Shown: piece by piece, positions 1 to 11,857 of the stretch
Layout: each line of letters opens with the position of its first letter
Position numbering within the stretch: position 1 is the first letter of the stretch
From: Terfezia claveryi
Taxonomy: Eukaryota > Ascomycota > Pezizomycetes > Pezizales > Pezizaceae
Direction of reading: 5' to 3'
DNA length: 64,000 nucleotides
NCBI GenBank assembly: GCA_015179025.1
Contig: WHUX01000022.1
Span: 434,001 to 498,000 of the forward strand
The notes under the pieces: model-generated
The model's database searches: none
What the model was told of the DNA's origin: nothing
The model's input: the letters and a program-made list of their open reading frames with translations, nothing else
Position numbers and translations under genes: made by a program

Positions 1-1315
1 ACCTGATGTCACCTAAAACATATCGGAGTTATAAGTATGTCCTCATAGAATGCTTGGGATGGTGGACTTGCCCAACCTAAATCAGTTCGAACTCACCCGT
101 AACTTTGTTTTCCCGTTACGTGTTACGAAATTATCCATTGCTTCTGAGAGGAGCAGACGGAGCCCCGTACTGTGGGGACATGGTCCTCCCACACCAAGGT
201 TTTTTACTAGGTAACATGTCTATTATATCCCCAAAGGGTGTCAACATGCATCTATGCCGTTCGGCTACACTATCCATGTACACTCGAGATCTCGATTTAC
301 ACCCCTAACTCTTATCTGTAGTCTTTTGTGCACCTCCGAGTGACTTGGGTACAACTTTTCATTTACACCCTCAGGTAGAGATATTACTACAATCCCAGCC
401 TACACTACAGCCAATATTTCTATTCGTCTCCCCGCCAGGGAAAGAATGCGGAGGCTATTAATAAGTTCCAGGTTTGGATGGAGAAGGCTTTCTGCCCTCA
501 CGAAAGAATAATAAACGAATACTTAATTCTTTTATACAAGAAGTACACCATACTGATTATAAGTAGTACTGCCTAGGTGTGCTGAAGTTCTTAAGAGGGT
601 ACTAAGCTTTCATACGGGCAGCGTTCATGTATCTCCGCAATTAGAAGCCTGCCTGGCCACTCTCGCAATTGCCTTGCTCAGTAGTCTGGTTCTCGTTTAC
701 TCCAACCCATCCTACTTGAGTACTTAGGCCATATTGACCACTCAAGTAGGCTCAGTCATGCCTCGAGAATCGTATAATCTTGAATCTCTCCTCGCCATCA
801 ATTGATCACTGCGTACTTAACCAGACAACTTACTTGTAGTTCATGACAAGTACCAGGAGCAGATCTGGATCAGAACCCTTGCTACAGAACCAGTCAAAGA
901 CCAGCCATTTGGACCAGTCATTTGTTTCAGGTCGAAACTATTGAGCTGCATAGACCGACTGTTCACCCGAATAGGCATACCCCATGTATTCCACCAGAGC
1001 GTCGACCCAGCCAAAGTCGTGGCTTCTATACAGCTCCAACCACTTAACGGTAGTTCGAAAGAGGGCATGATTACCTTTGGTCGATCTAGAGAGACTTGCT
1101 CTATACCCATTTCACTTTGGATTACTTGGAAAGCAGGGCAGCGGTATAAGGCGAGACCCCGACCAGCGTGGCCATGATTGTCACACTGTTGCTAGCAAAG
1201 GGCACTTGCGTTGTTGTGTCGAAAACCTTATCTTTATCAATCCCCCTTGAATCCTTTAAATGGCAACAAGACTAGCAACTTCAGTTGTTCATCCACAACA
1301 ACAACAACACCATCG
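1..1315. other. No gene recognised
   Basis: Only short open frames without recognisable domains occur here. A 10-bp match to the transposon terminal motif (TAGTCTGGTT, about 682-691) lacks flanking direct repeats and may be chance. The last part is the presumed upstream region of the gene starting at 1316. Confidence 0.5.
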
Positions 1316-3652
1316 ATGCCCGATCAAACACAGCCAATCTCAGCTATGGGCCGGTCAGAAAGGTTGGGAGAGCGAAGTAAGTCTGCAATCCGCTCGGCAG
1401 CACCTAGCCATCTACAGTCATCTGCAGTCCAAGGAGTCTCGGCTCAAGTAAGGCCAGGGATTCATAGACGATGCCGCACGAGAGCACCACCTCTGTCCAG
1501 GCAGGGAAACGCAATCCGGCCTCTTCATAAGCCTGGCAACAGGGATGAAGTAGAGCAAGCACAAGCAAAGGTAGTTGCATCAGTGTCTACTGCGAGAAGG
1601 GGCGAAACTAAACCTGCTCTGCCTTCTGAAAGACCAGCCCCAGCATTGAAAGGAAAAAACCACCCAAATCCCTCTGAGAAGCCCGCTCGCATAGAACAGC
1701 CCAGAGCCAGCGATAGAGGACCAGCACAAGCTTCAGCACAAAGCCAAACAGGAGCCGCTCTTCAAGCAGGAGACGCTCTTCAAGCAGGAGACGCTCTTCA
1801 AGCAGGAGCTAGTACTCTTCAAGTAGGAGCCGCTCTTTTCCCTAAGACGCCTACTAGGCCACAACAGCTCAGAGTCAGTTCTGGAGGAGTAATCCAAATG
1901 AGGCCAGCTCCAATACTTAAAATAACAACAACCCTCGTTGCAACCAAGAACTGGGCCGGTCCACAACCCTCTAGAACCAGCGACGTACAATCGACTGCAT
2001 CAAGGCCAGAAAGTAGTGGAGTAGGAAAACCAAACACACAAAAAACTCGCACTGGAGGTGGAGTTGCTCTAAACGACCTGCCAACGGGGAAAAGGCTGAA
2101 AATCACGGACCAGGAGACAGTAAATTCGACTTCCCGAAAGACAACCTCATTTCCGAAGACCCCCGTTCATACCAAGAAGACAGCGAAGCCAAAACCCACT
2201 CAGCAAACCTCACAAAGGTTACTACGGGGGAAGTCACTAAGACCAGTTCTTGTGGGGCGTCGGATCATGCCTCCTATTCAAGTTGCTGATGAGAACCAAC
2301 TTCTGGGGGGGCGGGGAAGGACCCAAGAAAGAACGACGAGTACAAGGCGCGTAGAGTCAGAGAGGCGTGTTGTACGAGAGAAGCATGACGGGGGACCTGA
2401 GGAGACAATGGACTGGTCACTCGGTGAGCAACAGAGTCAATCACGAGCTAGGGCTACTACCCTCGGGCTTCTTCAATACAAATCCACAACTGGCCTAAGA
2501 GGAGTTACGGTGCACGCACAAAATGGTAATGCAGGAGCTCAAGCTCATGGCCCATGGACAGCAACCGAAAGCCCTCTGGGGCTGCCTACATACGACTTTA
2601 TAAGGCCAAACCCCCAGCAAGCCACAGGCGAAGCTGAGTCCCAGGCTGATTCAGACTCTGATGCAATGGATCTTGATAATACTCACGAACCAGAGTTAAC
2701 ACCACGACTCATCAATGAATGCGTCAACCTCTCAAAATCTGATTCGGCAGCTTCTTCCACTGCCCTCCAAACACCACATCAGCACCAAAGTGAGGCCAGA
2801 AGCCCTCCAGTAGACTCAGTAAACGCGGCCGCACTCAGTGAGGGGCAGTCCATTTCAAAAGAAGCGGACCCAGCAATGTTATATAGAAAAGCGATGTTTC
2901 ATTATTTCAAATCCCAACAATACGACCCAACCCTGGATGCTTTGTTCCCAGATGCTCCCCGTGGTATGGTTGATGGTGCGACACAACCGCCGCTTTCCAT
3001 TGCGGCATTCACTGTCAAATCTATCTCTATGGAAAGAGACCAGGATTTGCTAACAATAGCTATTCATTTAGCTAAAACCGCCTGGCTTGGTTTGGACCAT
3101 GAATCCTCAATGACAAGACCTAGTGGACCACTCATGGAGTTCTTGGAGTCGCTATTCTCTGAATCTTGGGATCTGATGCTTGGGCAACTTGGGTTGCGTG
3201 AAGCCCCGGATCAGATAGAGGCTATGGTGCTATTGGTGGGCCATCTTCCAGGTTATGCAGGAGAATATACTGCTAAAGATTTTAAAGCAAAGCTGGAGAG
3301 GAGGTTAAGTGCGTCGCTTAAAAGAATGGCGAAGAAGGAAATGTTGGCAGTGCAAATATCTAGCGTTAATGGTTGGGGTCCCGGGTGGTGGTGGAAGGTG
3401 CATGCGATCTTGACAGAGGAATTTCGGGAAAGGGGCGAGAAGTCATTGCTCATATATGTGTTATGGACGGAGGATATGTTGTTGTCGACGTTGAGCTTGT
3501 CAAGAGCGACGAGTCAAAGAAGGTTAGGGCTAGAAAACATATGGATGTTGGTTGTGGAGGAGACCCGGCGGTCGACAACCACAGAAGAAGGAGCCATGAG
3601 GATATTAATGCACAATGGGGATGTGTTGAGACACGTGGCAAATAATATCTGA
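1316..3652 (+). CDS. Hypothetical low-complexity protein, 778 aa
   Basis: A long uninterrupted frame. The first in-frame ATG is at 1316; the frame is open upstream but has no ATG there. The first two thirds are rich in S, T, P, Q, R and K and look disordered. They contain an 18-bp tandem repeat (about 1755-1830) giving an LQAGDA-type peptide repeat. The last 260 residues or so are ordinary folded-looking sequence with a W-rich GWGPGWWWK stretch. I recognise no domain family. Length and the change from disordered to ordered sequence suggest a real gene, possibly lineage-specific or element-derived. No intron is needed. No neighbour suggests a function. Confidence 0.6.
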   Translation: MPDQTQPISAMGRSERLGERSKSAIRSAAPSHLQSSAVQGVSAQVRPGIHRRCRTRAPPLSRQGNAIRPLHKPGNRDEVEQAQAKVVASVSTARRGETKPALPSERPAPALKGKNHPNPSEKPARIEQPRASDRGPAQASAQSQTGAALQAGDALQAGDALQAGASTLQVGAALFPKTPTRPQQLRVSSGGVIQMRPAPILKITTTLVATKNWAGPQPSRTSDVQSTASRPESSGVGKPNTQKTRTGGGVALNDLPTGKRLKITDQETVNSTSRKTTSFPKTPVHTKKTAKPKPTQQTSQRLLRGKSLRPVLVGRRIMPPIQVADENQLLGGRGRTQERTTSTRRVESERRVVREKHDGGPEETMDWSLGEQQSQSRARATTLGLLQYKSTTGLRGVTVHAQNGNAGAQAHGPWTATESPLGLPTYDFIRPNPQQATGEAESQADSDSDAMDLDNTHEPELTPRLINECVNLSKSDSAASSTALQTPHQHQSEARSPPVDSVNAAALSEGQSISKEADPAMLYRKAMFHYFKSQQYDPTLDALFPDAPRGMVDGATQPPLSIAAFTVKSISMERDQDLLTIAIHLAKTAWLGLDHESSMTRPSGPLMEFLESLFSESWDLMLGQLGLREAPDQIEAMVLLVGHLPGYAGEYTAKDFKAKLERRLSASLKRMAKKEMLAVQISSVNGWGPGWWWKVHAILTEEFRERGEKSLLIYVLWTEDMLLSTLSLSRATSQRRLGLENIWMLVVEETRRSTTTEEGAMRILMHNGDVLRHVANNI

Positions 3653-4289
3653 ACTGATAGTGGGTGGCTTCGGGAAGATAGGAATTTATATTGTTGACGG
3701 GGGAAGCATCAATGGAGGGCTGAAACTTGTCTTGCACCAGCGAGGCTTATTATTTCTGCTCTGATCATTCTTTTCTAAGTTTGCTTACTTTATTTTGCTC
3801 TCTTTGAAAATGTTTGAATGCTTGGTATTTCTGCTCTAGTCATTCGGATTTAAGTTGCTTGCTTTAAAATTTGTTTGCTTACTTCGTTAAATGTTTGAAT
3901 TTCAATCGCGCAATGCGAAGCTTATTATTTCTGCATTTGAATCTACGTTTGCTTGCTTTAATTTTGCTCTTTTCAAATGTTTGAATTATAATCGCACAAT
4001 ACAATATAAATAGCTGTTGTTGAATGGTTTGCTAGAGCTCCACCGCAGACTAGCCCTTACCTACCCAAGCAAGCCCCAACCCCCCATTCACCTTTAGGAC
4101 TGTTCTCGGGACTGTTCTCGGGTTGAGAAGGATCATCCGGGGACACCAATAGGGTATGTTTCTCATTCTCTCGAGATGCAGATGGGGTAGTTAGCCCTTA
4201 TGACTGAATTTGTGTGTGTGATGAATCTACATCGGAAGCAAATGTGTCAATAGTACTTATTGACAGTAAACGAAGCCACCTGAACTGAA
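3653..4289. other. AT-rich intergenic stretch
   Basis: No convincing coding frame. Several T-rich segments repeat a tcTGctttgattcttgct-like pattern (about 3750-4000), apparently as degenerate direct repeats 3' of the preceding gene. Confidence 0.4.
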
Positions 4290-4317
4290 TTTTGTGAATA
4301 GTCTGGTTATTTGTGAA
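4290..4317. repeat. Transposon footprint, 11-bp TIR end between direct repeats
   Basis: TAGTCTGGTTA (4299-4309) is flanked by TTTGTGAA on both sides (4291-4298 and 4310-4317); the match is 8 bp, or 9 bp with one mismatch. The 11-mer starts with the terminal bases of the transposon at 15,886-25,000. An identical 11-bp remnant occurs at 43,511. It reads as an excision scar or a minimal insertion. Confidence 0.7.
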
Positions 4318-4493
4318 TACCAAGTAGGCGTCCTAAACTAGTATAGTATACTGCAACATACGCCTCCCTTTGGGCTTCGTACGCAGTGCTTACATGGCCA
4401 AACTACCAATGTCAAAAAAATACTACTATGCCCAAACATCCCAAAAGAAAACACATATGATACACATACAGCCCATCCAAATCATCTACAAGC

Positions 4494-4790
4494 TTATTCT
4501 TTGAGTTATCAAGCTCCAATTTGTTCGAGAATTGAGGGAGATCTGCGAGGAGTCGTCACCGATAGAGAAGGCATTGAAAACAGAGAGGGCGGAGGGGTGG
4601 GCACCGAGTGTAGTCCAGGCGGTAATGAGGAGGGTTTCGTAGAACTCCAGGAGATCTGGTGGGTGGGAAGTGGACTTAGTGGAGGTTGAGAGTGTGACGT
4701 AGGACAGCTTGATGAGTACTGTGAAGGTGCTTTCGTCGGCGGACGGGTGAGGAGAGGATGTTGTGGACAGTGAAGACAGGATATGAGGTG
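4494..4790 (-). CDS. Possible terminal exon of an unknown gene
   Basis: A minus-strand frame open from about 4790 to a stop near 4494 gives a natural-looking peptide (for example DLLEFYETLLITAWTTLG). It has no recognisable domain and no clear splice partner. It may be a last exon or the end of a relic. An overlapping frame rich in S and P is probably its shadow. Confidence 0.2.
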
Positions 4791-5291
4791 GTTATGGGCG
4801 TGGTAATGGTGGTACCCCCAGTAAGCAATCGAATTCCTAGTTGATGAAGTACGCATACTGAGAGAGCTGATAGACATAAGTAAGAGAATGTATCTTCCTA
4901 GAAGGAGGGAGAATCAGAGGGCAAAAAGAGATCGGAGAAAGTGTGGATTCTAGGGCCGAGTCGGAATCGGAAATGTAACCTCTCTCGATCTTTATGTGTT
5001 TGGTTTGGAGACCTAGAAGGGACCTAGTCCCGTCGTCTATCAAAGTAGCACCAGCCTGGAGCTGGGCCTCGGAGGGCTTCTTGAGCGGGCAGAAGGAGAG
5101 AGGGAATGTTTGTGATTAGTTGCGCTTGGAATTGAGGTTGGCCGATCTCCATTGTCTCTGAATCTTCGCGGTGATTTCCCCATCGCCGACGAGGTGAGAT
5201 TATCTATAGTACCAGAGGTAACAACAACTCCCCTCGGGCGACCTAGATCTAACCGTCTTACGACTACTACGATGTTTAACCGTATGTTTCC

Positions 5292-5554
5292 TCAATTGCC
5301 TCCTATGGAGTCTTGCAAAGCCGCATGTGCAGGTCGAGAGCGGGTTGGCGTGGTCGGGGGCAGGGGGGTTACGCGTTTGTGGTCTTTGAATATGACGGTT
5401 ACGGATTCCGTGTGGCAGTCCATGTGGTAGCTTTTCTCGTGGACGGGGAAGGTGACAGTGTGCAGTCCCGTTGGCCGCAGGATAGTATGGGCTCTGGGTC
5501 GCTGGTACCACTTGTAATTCCTGCTGGGCGTCACTCGAGGCATGTGAAATGAGG
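5292..5554 (-). CDS. Possible small gene or exon, unknown
   Basis: A minus-strand frame of about 88 residues starts at an ATG near 5554 and contains natural-looking sequence (for example FPVHEKSYHMDC). No family is recognised, and an alternative frame across the same bases is longer. It could be an exon of the same gene as the 4.5-kb frame. Confidence 0.2.
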
Positions 5555-5710
5555 TATAGCTGTGCAAACACAAATAAAACTTTGTAACCCAGACTAGGGG
5601 CAAATCTGTGAAATATATGGGTTGTGGGTCGAGGATGGCTATAAATTCGATGATCCGCTTTGATTGGCTGGGGATTGATATGGTGCAATAGTGTTGATGA
5701 TAGTTTTAGT

Positions 5711-5896
5711 TCCGAGGGGTTGTGCAACCAGACTAGACATATTACTATGGGCAAAAACATCCGTTCCTGTTACCCTCAATATCTAGTGGGCAAGGCTGCT
5801 AGAATTTTGTTTAGCGCCAAGAAGAAGGGAAAGGGAGGGGGGTTCTGGGGGAAGTTCAACCAGGCCTGCACGGAGACGCTTGTGCCAACCAGACTA
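5711..5896. mobile_element. Two right-end remnants of the TAGTCTGG transposon family
   Basis: GTGCCAACCAGACTA, the exact 15-bp right terminus of the 9.1-kb transposon, sits at 5882-5896 and is preceded by GAGACGCTT, which resembles the inner TIR (GAGGGGCTT). A second, divergent end (gaggggttgtgcaaccagacta) lies at 5714-5735 in the same orientation. No target duplications are visible, so these are probably truncated copies or internally deleted elements rather than clean footprints. Confidence 0.55.
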
Positions 5897-6282
5897 AGTT
5901 AGGGCTGGGGAGGAGGAGAGCCCTTATCTTCAGTTTAACAGCATAGCTACTAGATTAGATCAAGCCCAGTTATCAGATCCTAAAACTCGCCTCTTGACTC
6001 TACGGTGCCAAGACAAGGGGGGGGGGGGGCTTTTTTGTAAATGAAAACTCATCGGGAAGGAATAACCACAAATAATTGAATTTATACTTTGGAGGATTGA
6101 ATTTGGCACAACCTTGTTCCACCGTTTTTGACCAAAAATACATTGCTGCAGCGTCCGATAGAGCTGCTCACAAAAACAATTTCAACTTTGCCTCAGAAAA
6201 CTACCCAGCTCTTTATTGGTCCCAGCGGGGGTTCTTATATCGAGAATTCAATGGAGACAGAAGCGGTTTTCAGTCCTTTCTA

Positions 6283-8318
6283 TTAATATAGCTTCACAAC
6301 CTTTGGCATTCTTGCCCCTTGCCCGAAGGATTTTCCAATTAATGAGGGTCTACCGTCAACATCCTCCTTCAGCCACATGAGCGTGGCAATTCTTTGGAGT
6401 TGGAGTACCCCGCGCAGCTCCTCGCTTGCCTGACTCTGCGCTAGTTGTTTTGCCAGTATAAGCATGCGGTAGTTTCGTAAGTAGCTTGGCCAACCCGTCT
6501 CAAATGTAATATCGACCAAGGTATAGGTTTCAGAAGACAGAGGATCAAATTGTGGAACCCTTTGTTGCGGAATGCTAAAGACACCAACTCTATTGTTGGG
6601 CGTGCCCCAGGCCTGGGTTGCAACGTAGTGATCCTCAAACCTTGTCAGGTTACACTCATGATAGATGAAGCCATTGTAAAAGCACAATGGAAAAATTGAC
6701 ATGGTATCTACCTGCCTTCGTGGCCCTTGAATCGGGACGTCTGGATATTGCAACACCTGCTCCCAGCTTGGGAACCATGCGTCCCTAGATGGGTATGGAA
6801 AGTGCTGGAGGAGTTGGTAAACATGGCTGAATTCGTCGGATTTTGGAGGCAGCGTCAATAGGTTGCAAAACTTTGACCAAGCTGTGCTTGGAGTGTCTGC
6901 AAGTTGATAAATTGGAAAACTTCCGTACGTGCCTTGGAAAATTGTCGTAAGCCCTGCCACCCTGTCAATTTCGGTACTGGCAAATCGTTTGCCCATCTCC
7001 ACAATGAGGCCCAAAATTTCCTTTTGTTTAATTAACGTTGTAATTCGTAATAGCTCGTAATGAATTCTATTCTTTATTATAGTCCATTCCTGTATAAGAT
7101 ATTAACCACCAAAATTAGTGAGGACAACTAAAGATTATTGCGCCTACCATCTGTTCTGTCGGGTTTACTGGCATTTGCTTCGGGTACCCTCCAAGAACGA
7201 CTGACGTGGGGTGTTTTGCTTCCTGGATTGTCCATGCCCGCTTCGTCCAGTGCCGTATATCGTCCCAGCTGACATTGGGAGCCAGTGGACGGCCTAGTCC
7301 GTTGAAGTATAGCACCGTCACCTCAGCTCTACTGTATATCTGGCCAATGAGCGGGACATCCAACTCCCACTCCTTTTCGAGTATCCACAGATCGCCGTCG
7401 TCTTCCCGAGGAATAGAATCCTTTGATTTTTGCCTTAAGCACAATACATCCAACCATGCATACCTTTCGTTCAATAAAGTTTAGCTCCTAGACTCGCACC
7501 CTAGATTATAGAAGTACTTACTGGCAGTCCTCAGGGACCAAGCCCAAAAGTTCATCACGGAGCTTTTCCAGCGATACCCCCTTTGGTATTGGCACCACCC
7601 ACGCTTTATTGTTAATCGCGGTGGTCACATACTGGGGATCAGAAACCCAAGCATGAGAGATTGGCACAATCATTGGAGCTCTGCGCCCTGGGGAAGATGA
7701 GCCCGCTGCCCTCCAGTCGGCGAACACAAAGTGTTCCAGTGTATCTTTTCCAGTACCCGAATCCAGCCTCATCAACCACTGAGTGGGTATAACTTTATTA
7801 TTCTTGAGGTCCCATACACGGCGTGGAGCAAATTCCTGAGCACGAATGACCCACCCAGCCCTGGAATTGGTGACCTTTACGGGATTATCCTTCCAGTCGA
7901 GAGGCTCTGTCATAGATATAGAAAAGTCCTCGGGTTTCCTATTTCTCAACGTCTGCCAGCTTGCATTGCACGCAGAGACCCATGCATTGAGAACACCGAA
8001 TGGGTAGTTATGATTAATGAAGTAGTTCAACCATTTATGGGGTAGATAACGCTCTTCCTCTGAAATAGCACACCGCTTCATATACTCGGAAGTAACAAAA
8101 TCGCCCCATAAATGTCGCAGCTTCATTGTAACCCCTAAATGTCCGAGACCCCCGCATGTCTGGTCGCTATCTGCCTGCTCGAGGGCTCGACAGGGGCCCT
8201 TTGGGCGTGCTGATATATGCAATTGCCCGCGCCGGCTTTGGAAGAAACCTTCTGATCGCGAGAACTCCTCTGAGGGTAGGGTATTCGGCCTAGGACTTTT
8301 ACCTTCACTCATATACAT
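6283..8318 (-). CDS. HET-domain (heterokaryon incompatibility) protein, about 616 aa
   Basis: A three-exon gene: exon 1 8318-7522, exon 2 7463-7148, exon 3 7020-6283. The introns have GTAAGT and GTAGGC donors, and the joins keep frame (797+316+738 bp). All three HET signatures are present across the splice sites: a SHAWV-type motif 1 (about residues 220-225), YAWLDVLCLRQ (about 267-277, spanning the first junction) and W-x-KRAWTIQEA (about 345-355). HET domains mediate non-self recognition and programmed cell death in filamentous ascomycetes. The N-terminal 200 residues and the C-terminal 250 have no domain I can name. The start is the first ATG (8318; a second lies 6 bp further in); the frame is open slightly upstream without an ATG, so an extra 5' exon is possible. 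No breaks were seen. Confidence 0.85.
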
Positions 8319-10174
8319 GGTCCTTCTCTGCTTGGGGCACTTGCTCGACAAATTATTGATAGCTGCCAATAGATAGTCCTACCTTGGGTCAGCTCTGGTT
8401 TCGTTCTATATGGAGGTTGTGAGACAATTTCGACTCCCGCCTACAGATGCGAAATTAATATATATCTGCGATGCTGACTCATGCATAGCAAAGCAGAGTG
8501 ATTTACGGAGAATACCAATACAGACCACCCTCTGCTGCATATGTAACCATTGAACAGTTCATCAGCTTTGGAAACTTCTTAATAAATCAATAAATAATCA
8601 TGCCTTTTCTATCTCTTTCTTTTTTTTTTACAACCTTTGTGTTTAGAAACTGATGTCTCTTGGTCTCCCCACACTATTCCCAATTTTTCTTGTTTAGGTG
8701 ACGTTGACCCCAAAGCGAAACACAGATAGCAAGTCAATTTTTTCAACAGCTTCATGCATCAAAACAACATCTAGCCTAAGAAAGCCAAAAAAAAAGTGAC
8801 TACGGAATTCGCATAAGATAGTGATTCTTTGTATGAGATCATTTGTGATGCAGTAGCCGAGGGGGCCTTATAATTAGGATAGTTGGTATATCGTGCGTAT
8901 AGGCAGGCGCATGTAATATTGCGGATATACCAGTTGTGCGACATGACAGTAGTACACAACGCTTTGTTTGAACGTCGAAGTAATGGCGGCGCCTCTCAGC
9001 CTTCACTATATGGTGTATATTTATATCTTTGATCTGGAGTAATTTTCATCCTCTAGGTTCTTCTCTATCAGCGAGCGCACTTGAAGCATTCCTTGCTTCC
9101 GCATGTACCAGTATTTTGCATAAAACAAATCTCGGTTTGACCCCCTGAAAGTAGATCGCTAAAAAAAAAAAAACTAATTCAAGTACTCTGTGGAGTTAGC
9201 TACCAGAAAATTAAAGCATCTACTGTAGCATCAAATTTGCAGGCACTTAAGCTGCGGTGGAGAGGATATGAACTTCGCAATGATGATATCTATTTTTATT
9301 GCTAGTATTCCTGATGACTTACTACATGCACGGAAGAACAAAACCCTATGCTACAACCAATAAGATGTAATCTTGAAATTAATCGCAATGAAGGTATGTG
9401 TTATTCCATATTTATAATTGCCGGGGATTGAGCCAGCCATTCCTGTATTATTACAAACAATAAATTCGATTTTGTCAAAAAACTCCGAGGGGGCCTGACC
9501 AGGCACGTGAGTACTTTGCTGGGTGATTTTGTGTGCCGGGGGGGAGTATAGTTTATTCCGTCAGCCTATTTTGTTTGGTATGTTGAAGCGTGTGGTTGTA
9601 CAATTAGTTCCAGTAATATTGGAAGAACATATATGTAGGGTTGGAGGTATTCAGTTTATTTTAAAGTTCCGAGATAGATCTACACTAATGGGCCTGTCTG
9701 CAAACTATTACAGCAATTCAAACACATGATTTCTGGGGCAGGGGTTGGCCGGAACAGCATGCATACGTAGGTATTCAAAGGAATTGTTTTTCTCAGTAAC
9801 ATAGTCTTTTCTTAAATCTAAAACCGTCGAAAACACAACAAGCTATTAAAGAAAACCCCAGCTTTATATTGAATCTCTCTACGTGATGTCGACTCAGCAG
9901 AGTCAATGTACGTTAGATGAACCCAAACCACCACTGGATTCTAAACATCATTGTATCAAGCACCAACAATATAACGCTGGCCTCTCAAGGTTGAAGTGCT
10001 TGTTACATTACCAGAAAGAATAAAAGACTTCAAATATGTAAAATGTTCTTCACCGCTCTTCCCAAGGGATTCGCATACAATCCAGTTTTAGGAGTTATTT
10101 GGGAAGGTGGCGGCAAGGTATATCCCCAATTAGACATTTCAATAGGTTTTTGACACAGTATTGGTAATAGAAGC
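8319..10174. other. Long AT-rich gene-free stretch
   Basis: Only short frames with no recognisable features, several A or T runs (for example near 8623 and 9163) and no repeat partner that I could find by eye. It separates the intact HET gene from the HET-like relic. Confidence 0.4.
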
Positions 10175-10651
10175 CTAAAATATCTTCCCCAATAGCGATC
10201 TCATATTCAACGGCATCCCGATTGCTAATTGGTGAAGATCTAGACAAACACCAGAGATGGCCCAAATATCCAACAGTAATATGCGCTTGGGTTTCTGAGC
10301 CTGTGCTATTCGTAGGTACGCCTGAATCTGTAGCTGGGGAAATGCCGCCGTAGAATGGTTGAATAAAGGATCACGATCTGGCCACTCCATCAGTTGCCTC
10401 CACGACGGGAACCAGGCAATCGTTAATGGCACCATCGCCTCCGTAAGGGAAGTCAAATAAGATCTCAATCTTTCGTCCAAAAGGAAGCAGATGGAAATAT
10501 CTGGCCCAAACATTCCCATAACTAACACTCTTATCATATGTTTGTTATTGAGTTGTGTGAAGGAGGTAAAACAGTCCAGCAACTTTGTCGATACAGAGGA
10601 CTCTCGATACAAGCATATCGTTCGGACCGGGAGAAGTATGCTTGTAACCAA
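10175..10651 (-). pseudogene. HET-type gene relic, C-terminal part
   Basis: The peptide contains AWFPSWRQLMEWPD, closely matching DAWFPSWEQVLQYPD in the third exon of the intact HET gene at 6.3-8.3 kb. The surrounding residues are only loosely alike. No HET motif 1-3 is visible in the flanking sequence, so this is probably a truncated, diverged paralogue. It has the same orientation as the intact gene and lies about 2 kb further along, which fits an old local duplication. Confidence 0.45.
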
Positions 10652-10763
10652 TATATGCTTATAGCAAGAGAAAATAGGTAACTATAAAACGAAGTTTACT
10701 AGCGCTAGGAAATGTTGTGGAATAGGCTTATGAATCCAAGCAGAGCATATAAACAAGAAATAT

Positions 10764-11057
10764 TCAAACGAGAGTAGTAGGTGTGGAGGCGGGAATGTCA
10801 AGGAGAGCAGGCACCAGAAAGTCAGTGATCCTGCGCTGAACATGCAGACACCTGCATTGAATTTCTAGAGTTTCAATACTTTTCTCCCCACGCTGTAGAA
10901 CATCTTGTAGGTCCCTGATATTGGCTGTAGGTTCAGCTTGAAGAGAAAAGGGGAGTAATCCTTCAATATGCGCGGGCGCTACCCTGAGGTGTAACCGGTC
11001 AAGCTCCGACCATGCCTGATGCTGTTGGACAACCGAAGATTTTGAGGATGAGGCCAT
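10764..11057 (-). CDS. Small unknown frame beside the HET relic
   Basis: A 97-codon frame starting with an ATG at 11057. The predicted peptide is amphipathic with a helical middle (DLQDVLQRGEKSIETLEIQ). No family is recognised. It could be an upstream exon of the relic at 10.2-10.7 kb or an independent small protein. Confidence 0.25.
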   Translation of the reverse strand: MASSSKSSVVQQHQAWSELDRLHLRVAPAHIEGLLPFSLQAEPTANIRDLQDVLQRGEKSIETLEIQCRCLHVQRRITDFLVPALLDIPASTPTTLV

Positions 11058-11274
11058 TGTTTTCACAGTCAGTATGTATACATCATCGGATCACTCGGTC
11101 TGATACAAAACCAAGTAAGCTAATTTGAGAGTGAACAGGTGATATGAAATTGAGAGTGCATCATCATTTGACATCTACGACCATAGACTGAAGAAAACGA
11201 GGCATCCCGTCCGCTCTGCCATATCTAAGCTTCAGATCGCCAGGCTAGTACTGCAGTGTGACCACGCGGGAAAG

Positions 11275-11665
11275 TCTCCCACTGCAGCACGCAATGGGTA
11301 TTTAGAATCTTTGACTTCTTGTTTTGGTAGCATTGGATAGTTGTCTTTTTGAGAAATCACAGGTCCTTTTTTGGCCCATACCTTTTCTGGTATCTCCCAG
11401 TCTACCCTTTTTGTAATTAAGCTAGTCCTATCTTGGTAGTCTCCCTACTACACCATTTTTAGTCTAGTTATCATTTTTAGATCGAGCTCCACCAGTCCCA
11501 TGATACCAACAGAAAAATTTCGGAGTAGCCTCATGCTTGAAGTCTGACTTGGCTCCCAAATGCCAGCTGTGCTAGGTCGTCAAATGTATATGTTCTGGTC
11601 CGTTCCGGGATTGCCCGGTCCATACCGGTATGGACTGGACCGTTGCGAGATTGCCGGGCCGTTCC
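11275..11665 (+). repeat. Dispersed repeat A, copy 1
   Basis: About 390 bp that match 27,763-28,165 in the same orientation. The copies share a start (cagcacgcaatgggtattta-like) and an end containing tatatgttctgg followed by GC-rich sequence. The differences I checked are mostly C/T and G/A. No coding capacity. It may be a MITE or a solo-LTR-type unit. The GC-rich end resembles the termini of the elements at 56-58.6 kb. Confidence 0.65.
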
Positions 11666-11857
11666 GGGATTATATGTGCACTTTAAGTTGAGTGGAAACC
11701 GAGTCTATTATATTTTATACAACAAAAGCTCAAACTTCACGACAAGTAATTTCATGATACCTCTTATTAATAGTACTATAGGTCTCGTTCTTTTCTGCAT
11801 GCCGGAAAGTATCATGGACATGTTACATCATGCTCCAAAACCACTCGTTTCCCATCA

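Noticed and set aside
682..691. TAGTCTGGTT match to the transposon end
   Set aside because: No direct repeats flank it, so a chance 10-mer cannot be excluded.
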